Source: an actinobacterium acMicro-4
GTDB lineage: Bacteria; Actinomycetota; Actinomycetes; Actinomycetales; Microbacteriaceae
DNA length: 64,000 bases
Direction of reading: 5' to 3'
NCBI GenBank assembly: GCA_000754445.1
Contig: JNSD01000002.1
Coordinates: 124,001-188,000, forward strand
In this document: positions 19,345-28,608 of the stretch, piece by piece
How positions within the stretch are numbered: the stretch's first letter is position 1
Layout: every line of letters begins with the position of its first letter
The notes under the pieces: generated by a model
Database searches by the model: none
What the model was told of the DNA's origin: nothing
The model's input: only the letters and a program-made list of their open reading frames with translations
Position numbers and translations under genes: made by a program

Positions 19345-22300
19345 TGGTCACCTCCAGAATTCTGCTCCACACGATCTCGCCATTCGGGTCAAGGCCTTCC
19401 TGCTTGGCCTGTTCTGTAGTCCGCAAGACGGCCTGGTAGTCGCGCGGGGTGACTTTGACAAAGTCCGCAACCGCAGCGAGGGCATCAGCGAGCATCCGGG
19501 TGGCAAGCGGCGAGCCCGTCTCCAGGGCGTGCGCGCGCAACAAATCAATCAAAATCTCCTGATCGCCACTACCCAGTGGCCCGATTTCCAACTCGCCACT
19601 GGAGATTGCTTCGCGGTTTACCCTCTCATTGCGCAGTCGGTGGATGTAGGCGGTTCCGCCCGACATTCCTGCGCCGAGATTTCTCCCTGTCTCTCCAAGG
19701 ATGACTGCCAAACCGCCCGTCATGTACTCGAGAGCGTGGTCGCCCACACCCTCAACGACAGCGGTCGCGCCGGAGTTTCGAACCATAAAACGCTCGCCGA
19801 CAACACCGGAAATAAACAGTGTTCCAGACGTCGCGCCGTAACCAATGACGTTTCCCGCAATGACATTGCGCTCTGGCGGATAGAGAGAGCCCTCGGGTGG
19901 GCGAATCACTATTGAGCCGCCAGAGAGTCCCTTGCCGACATAGTCATTGGCGTCTCCGGAGAGCCGGAGAGTAATCCCGCCTGGCACAAAAGCGCCTAGA
20001 GACTGTCCAGCGGCACCCGTCAATGACACGTCGATGGTGCCAGCTGGCAAGCCGTGTTCTCCATAGGCCTTAGTAACCTCGTGACCGAGCATGGTGCCGA
20101 CGGCCCGTTCAGTGTTTCGAATCTGAAGATCGATGGCAACGTGCTCACCCCGGGATAGCGCGGGCTCGGCGAGTGAGATGAGCTGCTGATCGAAGTGCTG
20201 ACCAATTTCGTGATCCTGCCCTTCTTTCCTCTGCAACAGGGCACCAGTGCTTGCGTGGTGTGTTGAAAGAATCGGGCTTAGATCAAGGCCATCGGCCTTC
20301 CAGTGATGAATCGCGCGGTCGACGTCGAGAAGGTGAACTTGTCCGATTGCTTCCTCCAGACTCCGGAAGCCGAGCTCGGCGAGATACTCGCGAACCTCTT
20401 CTGCGAGGAACTCAAAGAAGGTCTTCACAAACTCTGGAGTGCCCGTAAACCTCTCACGCAACACAGGGTTCTGTGTGGCAACGCCCACCGGACAGGTGTC
20501 CAGGTGGCAGACCCGCATCAAAATGCAACCACTGACCACCATCGGTGCGGTCGCAAAACCGTACTCTTCCGCGCCCAGCAAGGCTGCGATGATGACATCG
20601 CGACCAGTCTTCATTTGGCCATCGACCTGAACGGTCACGCGCCCTCGCAGACCGTTGGTGACGAGGGTCTGCTGAGCCTCCGCGAGTCCTATCTCCCAGG
20701 GTGTGCCGGCGTGCTTCAAAGAGTTGAGTGGACTCGCGCCTGTGCCGCCATCGTGGCCTGAAATCAGCACAACGTCAGCCTTAGCCTTGGCAACACCGGT
20801 CGCAACAGCGCCGATTCCCGACTGGCTGACAAGCTTCACGTGAACGCGAGCGGCCGGGTTTGACCGCTTAAGGTCGAAAATCAGCTGTTTCAGGTCTTCA
20901 ATCGAGTAGATGTCGTGGTGTGGTGGAGGTGAAATCAGGCCGACGCCAGGAGTGCCATGGCGCAGCGCCGCAATCCAAGGGTAGACCTTATTGGCGGGCA
21001 ACTGGCCGCCCTCCCCTGGTTTCGCGCCCTGTGCCATCTTGATTTGGAGGTCCTCGGCCATGGTCAAGTAGAAACTGGTGACACCGAAGCGTCCCGAGGC
21101 AACCTGCTTGATCTTGCTGCGACGCAGGGGGTCACGCAGGCGCTCGGGTGACTCACCGCCTTCTCCCGTGTTGCTTCTCGCCCCCAGTTCATTCATCGCA
21201 ATGGCCAGGGTCTCGTGCATTTCTGGGGAAATAGCGCCCATACTCATCGCACCGGTGGTGAACCGCTGGATAATCGCCTCAATGGGCTCAACATCGGAGA
21301 GCGGAATTGGTGTGCGGCTGGCTGTCCTGAGGGTGAAAAGGCCCCTGAGAGTCATCAGGCGCTCGGACTGGTCATCCACGGTCTTCGTATACTCCCGGAA
21401 CACGTCAAAGCGCTTTGAACGAGTCGCGTGCTGGAGCTTGAACACTGTTTCAGGGTTAAACAGGTGTGGTGGGCCCTCGCGCCTCCACTGGTACTCACCG
21501 CCAACTCCGAGGCGACTGTGGGGGTTTCCCAGCGTTGTCACCGGATAGGCAGTGCGGTGGCGCTGCTCATTTTCGTTAGCGATGATCTCGAGTCCTACGC
21601 CACCGAGAATGGTGGTGGTGCCAGTGAAGTACTTGGCCACGAAGTCTTCGCTCAGTCCCACGGCCTCAAAAGCTTGAGCTCCGGCATAGGAAGCAACGGT
21701 GGAGATCCCCATCTTGCTCATGATTTTCAGAACGCCCTTGCCCAGAGCCTTAATCACGTTGTGAACCGCAGTGTCGACGTCAACTCCGGTAATCACGCCC
21801 TGGTTGACCAGGTTCTCCACGCTCTCCATCGCCAGGTAGGGGTTCACAGCGGAGGCGCCAAACCCAATCATGAGAGCAACGTGGTGCACTTCGCGGACAT
21901 CGCCGGTCTCCACCACGAGGCCGACCTGCATACGCTTCTCACCACGAATCAGATGGTGGTGCACTGCTGAGAGCATGAGCAGTGAAGGAATCGGTGCGAG
22001 ATCCGCAGTGGAGTCGCGGTCGCTCAGCACGAGGAACTGGGCTCCCCCATCGACGGCTTCATCAGCCTGGTGACACAGCTCAGCCAAGCGCCGCTCCAGA
22101 CCCACCACGCCGTCGTCGATGCGGTAGAGGCCACTCAGGCCCACCGTGGCCGGTGCACCAGAGGGAAGCTTGAGGTGCTCAATTTTTGCAAGCTCGTCGT
22201 TGTCGATTACCGGGAACTCAAGTGAGACCTGGGCGGCGTGTTGCGGGGTTGAGGCCAGCAGGTTGCGCTCAGGTCCCAGACCACAGCTCATTGATGTCAC

Positions 22301-23920
22301 TACTTCTTCGCGGATGGAGTCGAGCGGTGGATTAGTGACCTGGGCAAACTGCTGAGTGAAATAGTCGAAGATCAACCGCGGACGGTCCGAAATGGCGGCA
22401 ATAGGTGTATCGGAACCCATGGCGCCGAGGGGCTCGGCGCCCGCCTGACCCATCGGAGTCAGCAGGATGCGAACCTCTTCCTCCGTGTAACCAAAGGTCC
22501 TCTGCCTGCGCATCACCGAAGCCGGCGTGTGAGAGATGTGCTCGCGTTCAGGAAGCTTCTCGAGCTCGATTCTGTTGTCGGAAATCCACTGGGCCCAGGG
22601 TTCTTGGTGGGCGAGCTGCGCCTTGAGCTCTTGGTCCTCGATGAGACGGCCTTCGAGGGTATCGGCCAACAACATGGACCCTGGGCGGAGTCGCCCCTTG
22701 CGCACGACGGTCGAGGGGTCAATATCCAGCACACCGATTTCACTGGCGAGAATGATCAGGCCATCAGAGGTGATCACATAACGGCCGGGGCGAAGCCCGT
22801 TGCGGTCTAGCGTTGCACCGACTAGCGAGCCGTCAGTGAAGACGAGTGCCGCTGGACCATCCCAGGGCTCCATCAGCATCGAATGGTATTCGTAAAAGGC
22901 GCGCACGGACTCATCCATGTCCACCTGGTTCTCCCAGGCTTCCGGGACCATCATCATGATTGCGTGGGGTAGAGAACGCCCCGCCAGGGTCAGGAGTTCA
23001 ACGACTTCGTCAAGCGATGCCGAGTCGCTGCCACCCTCTGTCACGATCGGCAACAGCGGGGTCAGATCGCCAAGAACGTCCGAGGCCAGCTGGGATTGGC
23101 GCGCCCTCATCCAGTTGCGGTTTGCGCGAACAGTATTGATTTCTCCGTTGTGAGCAATCATCCGGAAGGGTTGCGCCAACGGCCAGGAGGGGAAAGTGTT
23201 GGTGGAGTAGCGCGAGTGCACCAGAGCGAGCGTTGAGTGGAACCTCGGGTCACTCAAGTCCGGATAAAACGGTTCAAGCTGAAGGGTCGTGACCATGCCC
23301 TTGTAGACCAGCGTCCGACACGACAGCGAAGGAAAGTATGACCCCAGTTCCCGCTCTGCTCGTTTCCGCGCGCGAAACGTAAGTCGGTCCAGCTCAATTC
23401 CAGAGAGATACTGGCCTTTGGCAGTGGTCCGGTGGGAACGCACGAAGAGTTGCTCGAAGGCTGGCATGGCATCGCGGGCAACATCGCCGATGAGATCAGG
23501 TCGATGAGGGACCTCTCGCCACCCGAGGACGTGAAGGTCTTCTTCGGTCGCAATCCGCTCGATTGCCTCTTTCTCGCTGGCTCGCTGGGCAGAATCGATG
23601 GGCAAGAACGAAATGCCGACGGCATAGGAACCCTTCGCGGGAAGCTCGAAGTCCACTACCTCGCGCAGGAAACCATCGGGAATCTGGGTGATGATGCCAG
23701 CACCATCCCCTGTGCCCGCATCGGAGCCAACGGCCCCCCGGTGCTCGAGGTTTCGCAGAGCGGCAAGAGCCTTCTCCACGATGTCGTGTCCAGGCGTTCC
23801 CCGAAGGGTTGCGACCATCGCCAAACCACAGGCGTCCTTGTCGAAGGCCGGGTCATAGAGCCCGCGCGCGTGCGGCGCTGTGCTCCAGCGCACAAAAGGG
23901 GAAACAGGAGACATAATCAC
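19337..23920 (-). CDS. gltB: Glutamate synthase large subunit
   Basis: Converts glutamine and 2-oxoglutarate to two glutamates. 1527 residues: an N-terminal class II glutaminase domain whose nucleophile should be the Cys of KDACGLAMVA after removal of a roughly 30-residue propeptide; central and FMN-binding synthase domains (GHDGGTGASPLNSLKHAG); the 3Fe-4S cysteines in CHLDTCPVG; and the C-terminal beta-helix (YGATSGTLFISG). GTG 23920 and ATG 23914 are both possible starts; GAGG lies 3 and 9 bases before them, which favours the ATG slightly. Processing makes the choice irrelevant for the mature enzyme. Confidence 0.98.
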   Translation of the reverse strand: MIMSPVSPFVRWSTAPHARGLYDPAFDKDACGLAMVATLRGTPGHDIVEKALAALRNLEHRGAVGSDAGTGDGAGIITQIPDGFLREVVDFELPAKGSYAVGISFLPIDSAQRASEKEAIERIATEEDLHVLGWREVPHRPDLIGDVARDAMPAFEQLFVRSHRTTAKGQYLSGIELDRLTFRARKRAERELGSYFPSLSCRTLVYKGMVTTLQLEPFYPDLSDPRFHSTLALVHSRYSTNTFPSWPLAQPFRMIAHNGEINTVRANRNWMRARQSQLASDVLGDLTPLLPIVTEGGSDSASLDEVVELLTLAGRSLPHAIMMMVPEAWENQVDMDESVRAFYEYHSMLMEPWDGPAALVFTDGSLVGATLDRNGLRPGRYVITSDGLIILASEIGVLDIDPSTVVRKGRLRPGSMLLADTLEGRLIEDQELKAQLAHQEPWAQWISDNRIELEKLPEREHISHTPASVMRRQRTFGYTEEEVRILLTPMGQAGAEPLGAMGSDTPIAAISDRPRLIFDYFTQQFAQVTNPPLDSIREEVVTSMSCGLGPERNLLASTPQHAAQVSLEFPVIDNDELAKIEHLKLPSGAPATVGLSGLYRIDDGVVGLERRLAELCHQADEAVDGGAQFLVLSDRDSTADLAPIPSLLMLSAVHHHLIRGEKRMQVGLVVETGDVREVHHVALMIGFGASAVNPYLAMESVENLVNQGVITGVDVDTAVHNVIKALGKGVLKIMSKMGISTVASYAGAQAFEAVGLSEDFVAKYFTGTTTILGGVGLEIIANENEQRHRTAYPVTTLGNPHSRLGVGGEYQWRREGPPHLFNPETVFKLQHATRSKRFDVFREYTKTVDDQSERLMTLRGLFTLRTASRTPIPLSDVEPIEAIIQRFTTGAMSMGAISPEMHETLAIAMNELGARSNTGEGGESPERLRDPLRRSKIKQVASGRFGVTSFYLTMAEDLQIKMAQGAKPGEGGQLPANKVYPWIAALRHGTPGVGLISPPPHHDIYSIEDLKQLIFDLKRSNPAARVHVKLVSQSGIGAVATGVAKAKADVVLISGHDGGTGASPLNSLKHAGTPWEIGLAEAQQTLVTNGLRGRVTVQVDGQMKTGRDVIIAALLGAEEYGFATAPMVVSGCILMRVCHLDTCPVGVATQNPVLRERFTGTPEFVKTFFEFLAEEVREYLAELGFRSLEEAIGQVHLLDVDRAIHHWKADGLDLSPILSTHHASTGALLQRKEGQDHEIGQHFDQQLISLAEPALSRGEHVAIDLQIRNTERAVGTMLGHEVTKAYGEHGLPAGTIDVSLTGAAGQSLGAFVPGGITLRLSGDANDYVGKGLSGGSIVIRPPEGSLYPPERNVIAGNVIGYGATSGTLFISGVVGERFMVRNSGATAVVEGVGDHALEYMTGGLAVILGETGRNLGAGMSGGTAYIHRLRNERVNREAISSGELEIGPLGSGDQEILIDLLRAHALETGSPLATRMLADALAAVADFVKVTPRDYQAVLRTTEQAKQEGLDPNGEIVWSRILEVTSG

Positions 23921-23992
23921 CGTCCTCGACGTGGTCTAACGTTGCGGGACAACGGTGGCCCGGGAGGGGAAAGAAGAAACTCAACCCTGTAA

Positions 23993-24997
23993 CTACACCG
24001 GCCGCTTAGTTGCTTGTGGCTTTGTGCGGGCTTGTGTTTCTGTCTCGTTGTTCTCTGGTTCTCCATCAACAACGAAGTACATGTCCTCAGAGTCTACATC
24101 AGACTCGCCCTGCCATTCCTTGCCGGGTCTGTAGATTCCGGGTTCCTTCCCAGGGTGACGATTTGCCTGCACGATGAGGATGATGAGCCCCAGAAGGATT
24201 GCAAAAACAGCGCCCCAGACATTGGCTCGCACGCCGAAAATCAGCTCCGCGGGGTCAAGTCGCAGTGTCTCCAAGAACGCCCGGCCGGCTCCGTACCACA
24301 TGAGGTACACGCCAAAAAGTTGACCCCATTGGAGGGCAAACTTACGCCCCAGCGCAATCAACACGAACGCTCCGGCGATGTTCCAGGCCATTTCATACAA
24401 GAAGGTGGGGTGAAAGAGCGTGTCCGCTGGTAGGCCCACAGGAATAGCGGGATTCGGGCGATCGATGGCGAGTCCCCACGGGAGGCTCGTCGGGGCTCCG
24501 AAGAGCTCCTGGTTGAAATAGTTTCCCATGCGACCAATACCCTGCGCGAGCAAGAGGCCAGGCGCCAGGCCATCGACGAAGGAGGAGAAGCGGATTCCCG
24601 CTAGCCGCGCGCCGATCCAGGCGCCCACGGCACCCAGAGAAATGGCACCAAAGATTGCGAGTCCGCCCTCCCACACGTAGAAAATGCGCAGGAGATCGGC
24701 TCCGGGGTAGAAGTAATCGGCCGGGTGGGTGACAACGTGATAGAGGCGGCCTCCTAGGATGCCAAAAGGCACCGCCCACAGGGCAATATCGAGCACGACC
24801 CAGGGTTCTCCGCCGCGTTCGACGAGGCGACGGTTGGTGAGCCAGACCGCGGCAGCGATGCCCAGAAGAATACACACCGCGTAGGCATTGATGACCAAGT
24901 TAAGGCCAAACCAGTCGAGGCCAAGATCTCTGAGCCACTGGCCAAGGTTAAATGACCGCCACTCGCTGGGAGGACTAGGGATACCCGAGGTGTTCAT
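23993..24997 (-). CDS. lgt: Phosphatidylglycerol--prolipoprotein diacylglyceryl transferase
   Basis: Attaches diacylglycerol to the lipobox cysteine of prolipoproteins at the membrane. It has multiple hydrophobic segments and the Lgt signature GRMGNYFNQELFGAP near residue 170. 334 residues; the C-terminus is an extended hydrophilic tail (rich in Glu, Lys and Gln) typical of actinobacterial Lgt. The ATG is preceded by AGGAAAGG. It lies 29 bases downstream of trpA; the trp-lgt neighbourhood is common in actinobacteria. Confidence 0.97.
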   Translation of the reverse strand: MNTSGIPSPPSEWRSFNLGQWLRDLGLDWFGLNLVINAYAVCILLGIAAAVWLTNRRLVERGGEPWVVLDIALWAVPFGILGGRLYHVVTHPADYFYPGADLLRIFYVWEGGLAIFGAISLGAVGAWIGARLAGIRFSSFVDGLAPGLLLAQGIGRMGNYFNQELFGAPTSLPWGLAIDRPNPAIPVGLPADTLFHPTFLYEMAWNIAGAFVLIALGRKFALQWGQLFGVYLMWYGAGRAFLETLRLDPAELIFGVRANVWGAVFAILLGLIILIVQANRHPGKEPGIYRPGKEWQGESDVDSEDMYFVVDGEPENNETETQARTKPQATKRPV

Positions 24998-25026
24998 ACG
25001 TGCCTTTCCTAATAGACCCCAGGCTA

Positions 25027-25818
25027 CTAGGCCCTGGCTGTGCCGGTGGAAAGCTCGGCGGCAAGTTTCGCGACCGCGGGAACCCCACCGCTGGAGAGGG
25101 CCTTCACCAGCGCAGACCCAACGATGGCACCATCGGCAAAGCTGATAACGTCACGGACCTGTTCGGGAGTTGACACCCCGAGCCCGACGCAGACACTGGT
25201 TGCATTGACCGCGCGTAGGCGCTCCACGAGTCCCCGCGCAGCGCTATCGACGTCTTGTCTAGCGCCGGTGATGCCCATCGTCGATACGGCATACACGAAT
25301 CCCCGTGACATCTCTGTGGCCCTGGCAAGCCGCTCTTGTGTGGACGAGGGAGCAGCGAGAAAAACCCGCTCCAGGTAAGGGTCATCTGATGCCTGAAGCC
25401 ACTCGGCGGCCTCATCGGGAATCAGATCAGGCGTGATGAGCCCGGCCCCGCCCGCCTCATCGAGGTCTTTGGCGAAGCGCTCGACCCCGTACTGCACAAC
25501 CGGATTCCAATACGTCATCACCAGCACGGGCTTCTGGGTTCTCCTGGTAATTTCTGCCACGGCGGGAAACAGCTGGGAGAGCTTGAACCCTCCTGCCAAC
25601 GCCGCTTGCGTTGCCTCTGCGATAACGGGGCCATCCATCACGGGGTCAGAGTAGGGAACACCCAGCTCCAAGATGTCGGCGCCAGCATCTAAGACAGCAA
25701 CCGATGCGTCAATGCTCTCCGCGAGCGTGGGAAAGCCAACGGGCAGATACGCGACTAGCGCTCCGGAGCCCTCCGCTCGGCGCGCTGCAATGGTGTCTGC
25801 GACAGAAACGCGGGCCAC
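25027..25818 (-). CDS. trpA: Tryptophan synthase alpha subunit
   Basis: Cleaves indole-3-glycerol phosphate to indole and glyceraldehyde-3-phosphate; indole is channelled to TrpB. TIM-barrel protein of 263 residues with the LELGVPYSDPVMDGPVI signature, which carries the catalytic Glu/Asp region. The GTG start shares its G with the trpB TAG stop (TAGTG), indicating tight coupling. Confidence 0.98.
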   Translation of the reverse strand: MARVSVADTIAARRAEGSGALVAYLPVGFPTLAESIDASVAVLDAGADILELGVPYSDPVMDGPVIAEATQAALAGGFKLSQLFPAVAEITRRTQKPVLVMTYWNPVVQYGVERFAKDLDEAGGAGLITPDLIPDEAAEWLQASDDPYLERVFLAAPSSTQERLARATEMSRGFVYAVSTMGITGARQDVDSAARGLVERLRAVNATSVCVGLGVSTPEQVRDVISFADGAIVGSALVKALSSGGVPAVAKLAAELSTGTARA

Positions 25819-27026
25819 TACTGTCCAGGCCCGAGGAGATTGAAGTAACGACCAGCAGTTTCCATATCCTTGTCCCCACGGCCACTCAGGGACACCAGAA
25901 TCGTCGCACCGGGCCCAAGCTCCCGCCCGAGCGCCTGTGTTCCGGCAAGAGCATGAGCGGTCTCGATTGCAGGAATAATTCCTTCGGTCTGGCTCAGCAA
26001 CCGCAGCGCCTGCATGGCCTCGTCATCGGTAATGGGGACATACTCAGCGCGGTGAATGCTCGATAACCAGGCGTGCTCGGGGCCAATCCCCGGGTAGTCA
26101 AGACCGGCAGAGATGGAGTGGGACTCCACGGTTTGACCGTCCTCGTCCTGCAACACGAGTGACCGTGCACCGTGGAGCATCCCGGGCTTACCCATGGAGA
26201 TGGTTGCTGCGTGGTGAGGAGTGTCAATGCCATCCCCAGCGGCTTCATAACCGACGAGGCGAACCTCGGCGTCGTCGAGGAACGCATGGAAGATTCCCAT
26301 GGCGTTACTCCCACCACCAACACACGCCGTGACCGCTGTGGGAAGCGCACCCGTGATCTCCAGCATCTGCGCTCTTGCTTCGTGGCCAATGACGGAATGG
26401 AAATCGCGCACGATCAGTGGGAATGGGTGCGGGCCAGCGACTGTACCCAGCAGATAGTGGGTGGTGTCGACGCTTGCGACCCAGTCGCGCATGGCGTCGT
26501 TGATGGCATCTTTAAGGGTCCTGGAACCTGTCTTGACGGCGATGACCTCAGCACCGAGCAGTCTCATGCGCGCAACGTTCAGGGCCTGGCGTTCCGTGTC
26601 GACCTCGCCCATGTACACAACGCAGCTCATGCCCATCAGCGCGGCGGCTGTCGCCGTGGCGACACCGTGCTGTCCGGCACCCGTCTCTGCGATGAGACGC
26701 GTTTTGCCAAGCCTCCGGGCAAGCAGGGCTTGACCGAGTACGTTGTTGATTTTATGGCTGCCGGTGTGGTTGAGATCCTCGCGCTTCAAGAAGATGCGAG
26801 CCCCGCCACAGTGCTCGGCATAACGCGTAGCCTCGGTGATGATGGACGGCCGCCCGGTGTAGGTGCGGTGAAGTTCAGCAAGTTCGTGAGCGAACGCAAG
26901 ATCCGCTTTCGCCGCCGTATAAGCAGCTTCCAGCTCGTCAAGAGCGTGGATCAGTGACTCTGGGACAAAACGGCCCCCGAATTCTCCGTAGTAGGGACCA
27001 GAGACACTGCGAAGAGAGGTGGTCAT
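25818..27026 (-). CDS. trpB: Tryptophan synthase beta subunit
   Basis: PLP enzyme that joins indole and serine to form tryptophan. 402 residues. The PLP lysine is in [15 protein letters not shown] near residue 97, the phosphate-binding loop is GGGSNAMG, and the catalytic-loop segment [12 protein letters not shown] is intact. It looks like the TrpB1 type, consistent with the adjacent trpA. It overlaps the trpC stop by ATGA. Confidence 0.98.
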   Translation of the reverse strand: MTTSLRSVSGPYYGEFGGRFVPESLIHALDELEAAYTAAKADLAFAHELAELHRTYTGRPSIITEATRYAEHCGGARIFLKREDLNHTGSHKINNVLGQALLARRLGKTRLIAETGAGQHGVATATAAALMGMSCVVYMGEVDTERQALNVARMRLLGAEVIAVKTGSRTLKDAINDAMRDWVASVDTTHYLLGTVAGPHPFPLIVRDFHSVIGHEARAQMLEITGALPTAVTACVGGGSNAMGIFHAFLDDAEVRLVGYEAAGDGIDTPHHAATISMGKPGMLHGARSLVLQDEDGQTVESHSISAGLDYPGIGPEHAWLSSIHRAEYVPITDDEAMQALRLLSQTEGIIPAIETAHALAGTQALGRELGPGATILVSLSGRGDKDMETAGRYFNLLGPGQ

Positions 27027-27796
27027 GCGTTCACAAACTCCCTGACTCGTTCTGCGGGGTCGACTCCTGTCACCAGGGCCTCTCCGATGAGCACCGCGTG
27101 TGCTCCCTGCTCACGGTAGCGCGCCACATCCTGAGAATCTGCCACAGCGGATTCTGCCACTCGAACGACTCCCCCAGGGATCAGCGATACGAGTCGCCCG
27201 AAAAGCTCGATGTCGAGCTCGAAAGTAGTCAAATCTCTCGCATTCACACCGATAATTTCGGCACCGCAGTCAATCGCCCGCAGAACCTCATCCCGGGAGT
27301 GGGTCTCAACCAGCGCCGACATACCCCACTCTTGTGCCACACGCAGTAGATGCCGGATGGAAGAGTCATCGAGGCCCGCCATGATGAGCAGAACCCAGTC
27401 GGCACCGCTGGCGCGAGCCTCAATGATTTGGTAGGGCGTAGAAATGAAGTCTTTGCGCAAGACGGGAATATCTACCGCTCCGGAGACCGCCTGCAAATCC
27501 TCCAGTGACCCACCAAATTTGCGCCCCTCGGTGAGTACGCTTATCGCGCTGGCTCCGCCGTCTTGGTAGGCGGTGGCAAGCCCGACGGGTTCTGGAATAT
27601 CAGCGAGTGCTCCCTTCGAGGGACTCCTGCGCTTGATTTCGGCAATGATGTGGACGCCCTCCCGTGCCGCTAGCGCAGCTAGCGCGTCGCGCGGGGGGCT
27701 GGCTTGCGCTGCCAGCTCCTCAAGGGTTTCCCTTGGCACCAGGAGCTCCCGGGCTGCTTGGTCCTCTGTGGCTCCCCGGTAGAGCTCAGCCAGCAC
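27023..27796 (-). CDS. trpC: Indole-3-glycerol-phosphate synthase
   Basis: Closes the indole ring in tryptophan synthesis. TIM barrel with [13 protein letters not shown] near residue 54 holding the catalytic Lys. The ORF track starts at 27943 (306 residues), but its first 49 residues are out-of-frame sequence of the preceding membrane-protein gene; GTG 27796 gives a standard 257-residue enzyme and lies 1 base after that gene's TAG. Confidence 0.96.
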   Translation of the reverse strand: MLAELYRGATEDQAARELLVPRETLEELAAQASPPRDALAALAAREGVHIIAEIKRRSPSKGALADIPEPVGLATAYQDGGASAISVLTEGRKFGGSLEDLQAVSGAVDIPVLRKDFISTPYQIIEARASGADWVLLIMAGLDDSSIRHLLRVAQEWGMSALVETHSRDEVLRAIDCGAEIIGVNARDLTTFELDIELFGRLVSLIPGGVVRVAESAVADSQDVARYREQGAHAVLIGEALVTGVDPAERVREFVNA

Positions 27797-27797
27797 G

Positions 27798-28025
27798 CTA
27801 GTGGCCCTTGGGCTGATACTTCGGGCCGTTGACACCCCACCCGAGTGCTGCCAGGGCGAACCCAGCGCCCCATCCAACGACTGTGAGCACGGCCATCGCG
27901 ATGACAATCCACCACAGAGCAAGGTAGAACGCGACAGTGCCAATGGACAGTGCGATCACCATGATGATGACAGCGGTCCACGCCGCGGGTGAATGTCCGT
28001 GGCCAGGATCGGAAGCGGGGTTCAT
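27798..28025 (-). CDS. HGxxPAAW-motif small membrane protein
   Basis: 75-residue protein with the GHGHSPAAW motif near residue 7, followed by two hydrophobic segments and a short hydrophilic end. Actinobacteria often carry such a protein inside the trp cluster; its function is not known to me. The ORF track starts at TTG 28106, but ATG 28025 is preceded by AAGGAG and gives the conserved N-terminus. It ends one base before trpC. A role linked to tryptophan metabolism is suggested only by position. Confidence 0.85.
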   Translation of the reverse strand: MNPASDPGHGHSPAAWTAVIIMVIALSIGTVAFYLALWWIVIAMAVLTVVGWGAGFALAALGWGVNGPKYQPKGH

Positions 28026-28056
28026 GACTCTCCTTGGGATGCGAAGGGTCCCCAGT

Positions 28057-28608
28057 CTATCGGGTGGTCGGGTCGGAACCCTCTGAGAGATCATCCCACG
28101 TGGCAACCGAATCCTTGGGGTCGACCATCTCAGCAGAGCGCTGAAAACGATCCGTTGTGGCCGCTCTATCTGGCATCACCGCACCGAGGGCTCCCGAGAG
28201 TATGGACGCAGTAATGCCGAGGACCCCCACCCAAAGGAATGCCGTTGCCTGCGCTCCCACAACTGCGTCCAGTGCGCTGGCGCCGGTGACCCCGGTGAGT
28301 GAACCGATCTCAGACAAGACGGCGACCTCGGGGCGACCACTGAGAGCGTAAACAGCGTAAGCAGCTCCCCCGCATGAGATTCCCTGAAGGATGGAGACAA
28401 GCCGGCGCCACGGCCCGCGCAACACGAAAGTAAGCCCGAGGGCTGCAGCCCCAACGGCAAACAGCGAGGACGCCAGGGGACTCGCCGTCACCCCCGAGAC
28501 AGGGATAATTGCGCCGCTCTCTAGGGACACGTTCCACCAGGGGGCTCCCAGAGTCACCAGGAGCGCACAGAACCCCACGAGAGTAACACCAGCATGCAGA
28601 CGCCTCAT
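28057..28608 (-). CDS. Trp biosynthesis-associated membrane protein (TIGR02234-like)
   Basis: 183 residues with about four hydrophobic segments (starting near residues 5, 47, 75 and 122) and a charged C-terminal tail. The APWW motif near residue 22 and its place between trpE and trpC match the actinobacterial TIGR02234 family, whose biochemical role is undefined. It overlaps the trpE stop by ATGA. Assigned from pattern and position, without a database search. Confidence 0.85.
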   Translation of the reverse strand: MRRLHAGVTLVGFCALLVTLGAPWWNVSLESGAIIPVSGVTASPLASSLFAVGAAALGLTFVLRGPWRRLVSILQGISCGGAAYAVYALSGRPEVAVLSEIGSLTGVTGASALDAVVGAQATAFLWVGVLGITASILSGALGAVMPDRAATTDRFQRSAEMVDPKDSVATWDDLSEGSDPTTR

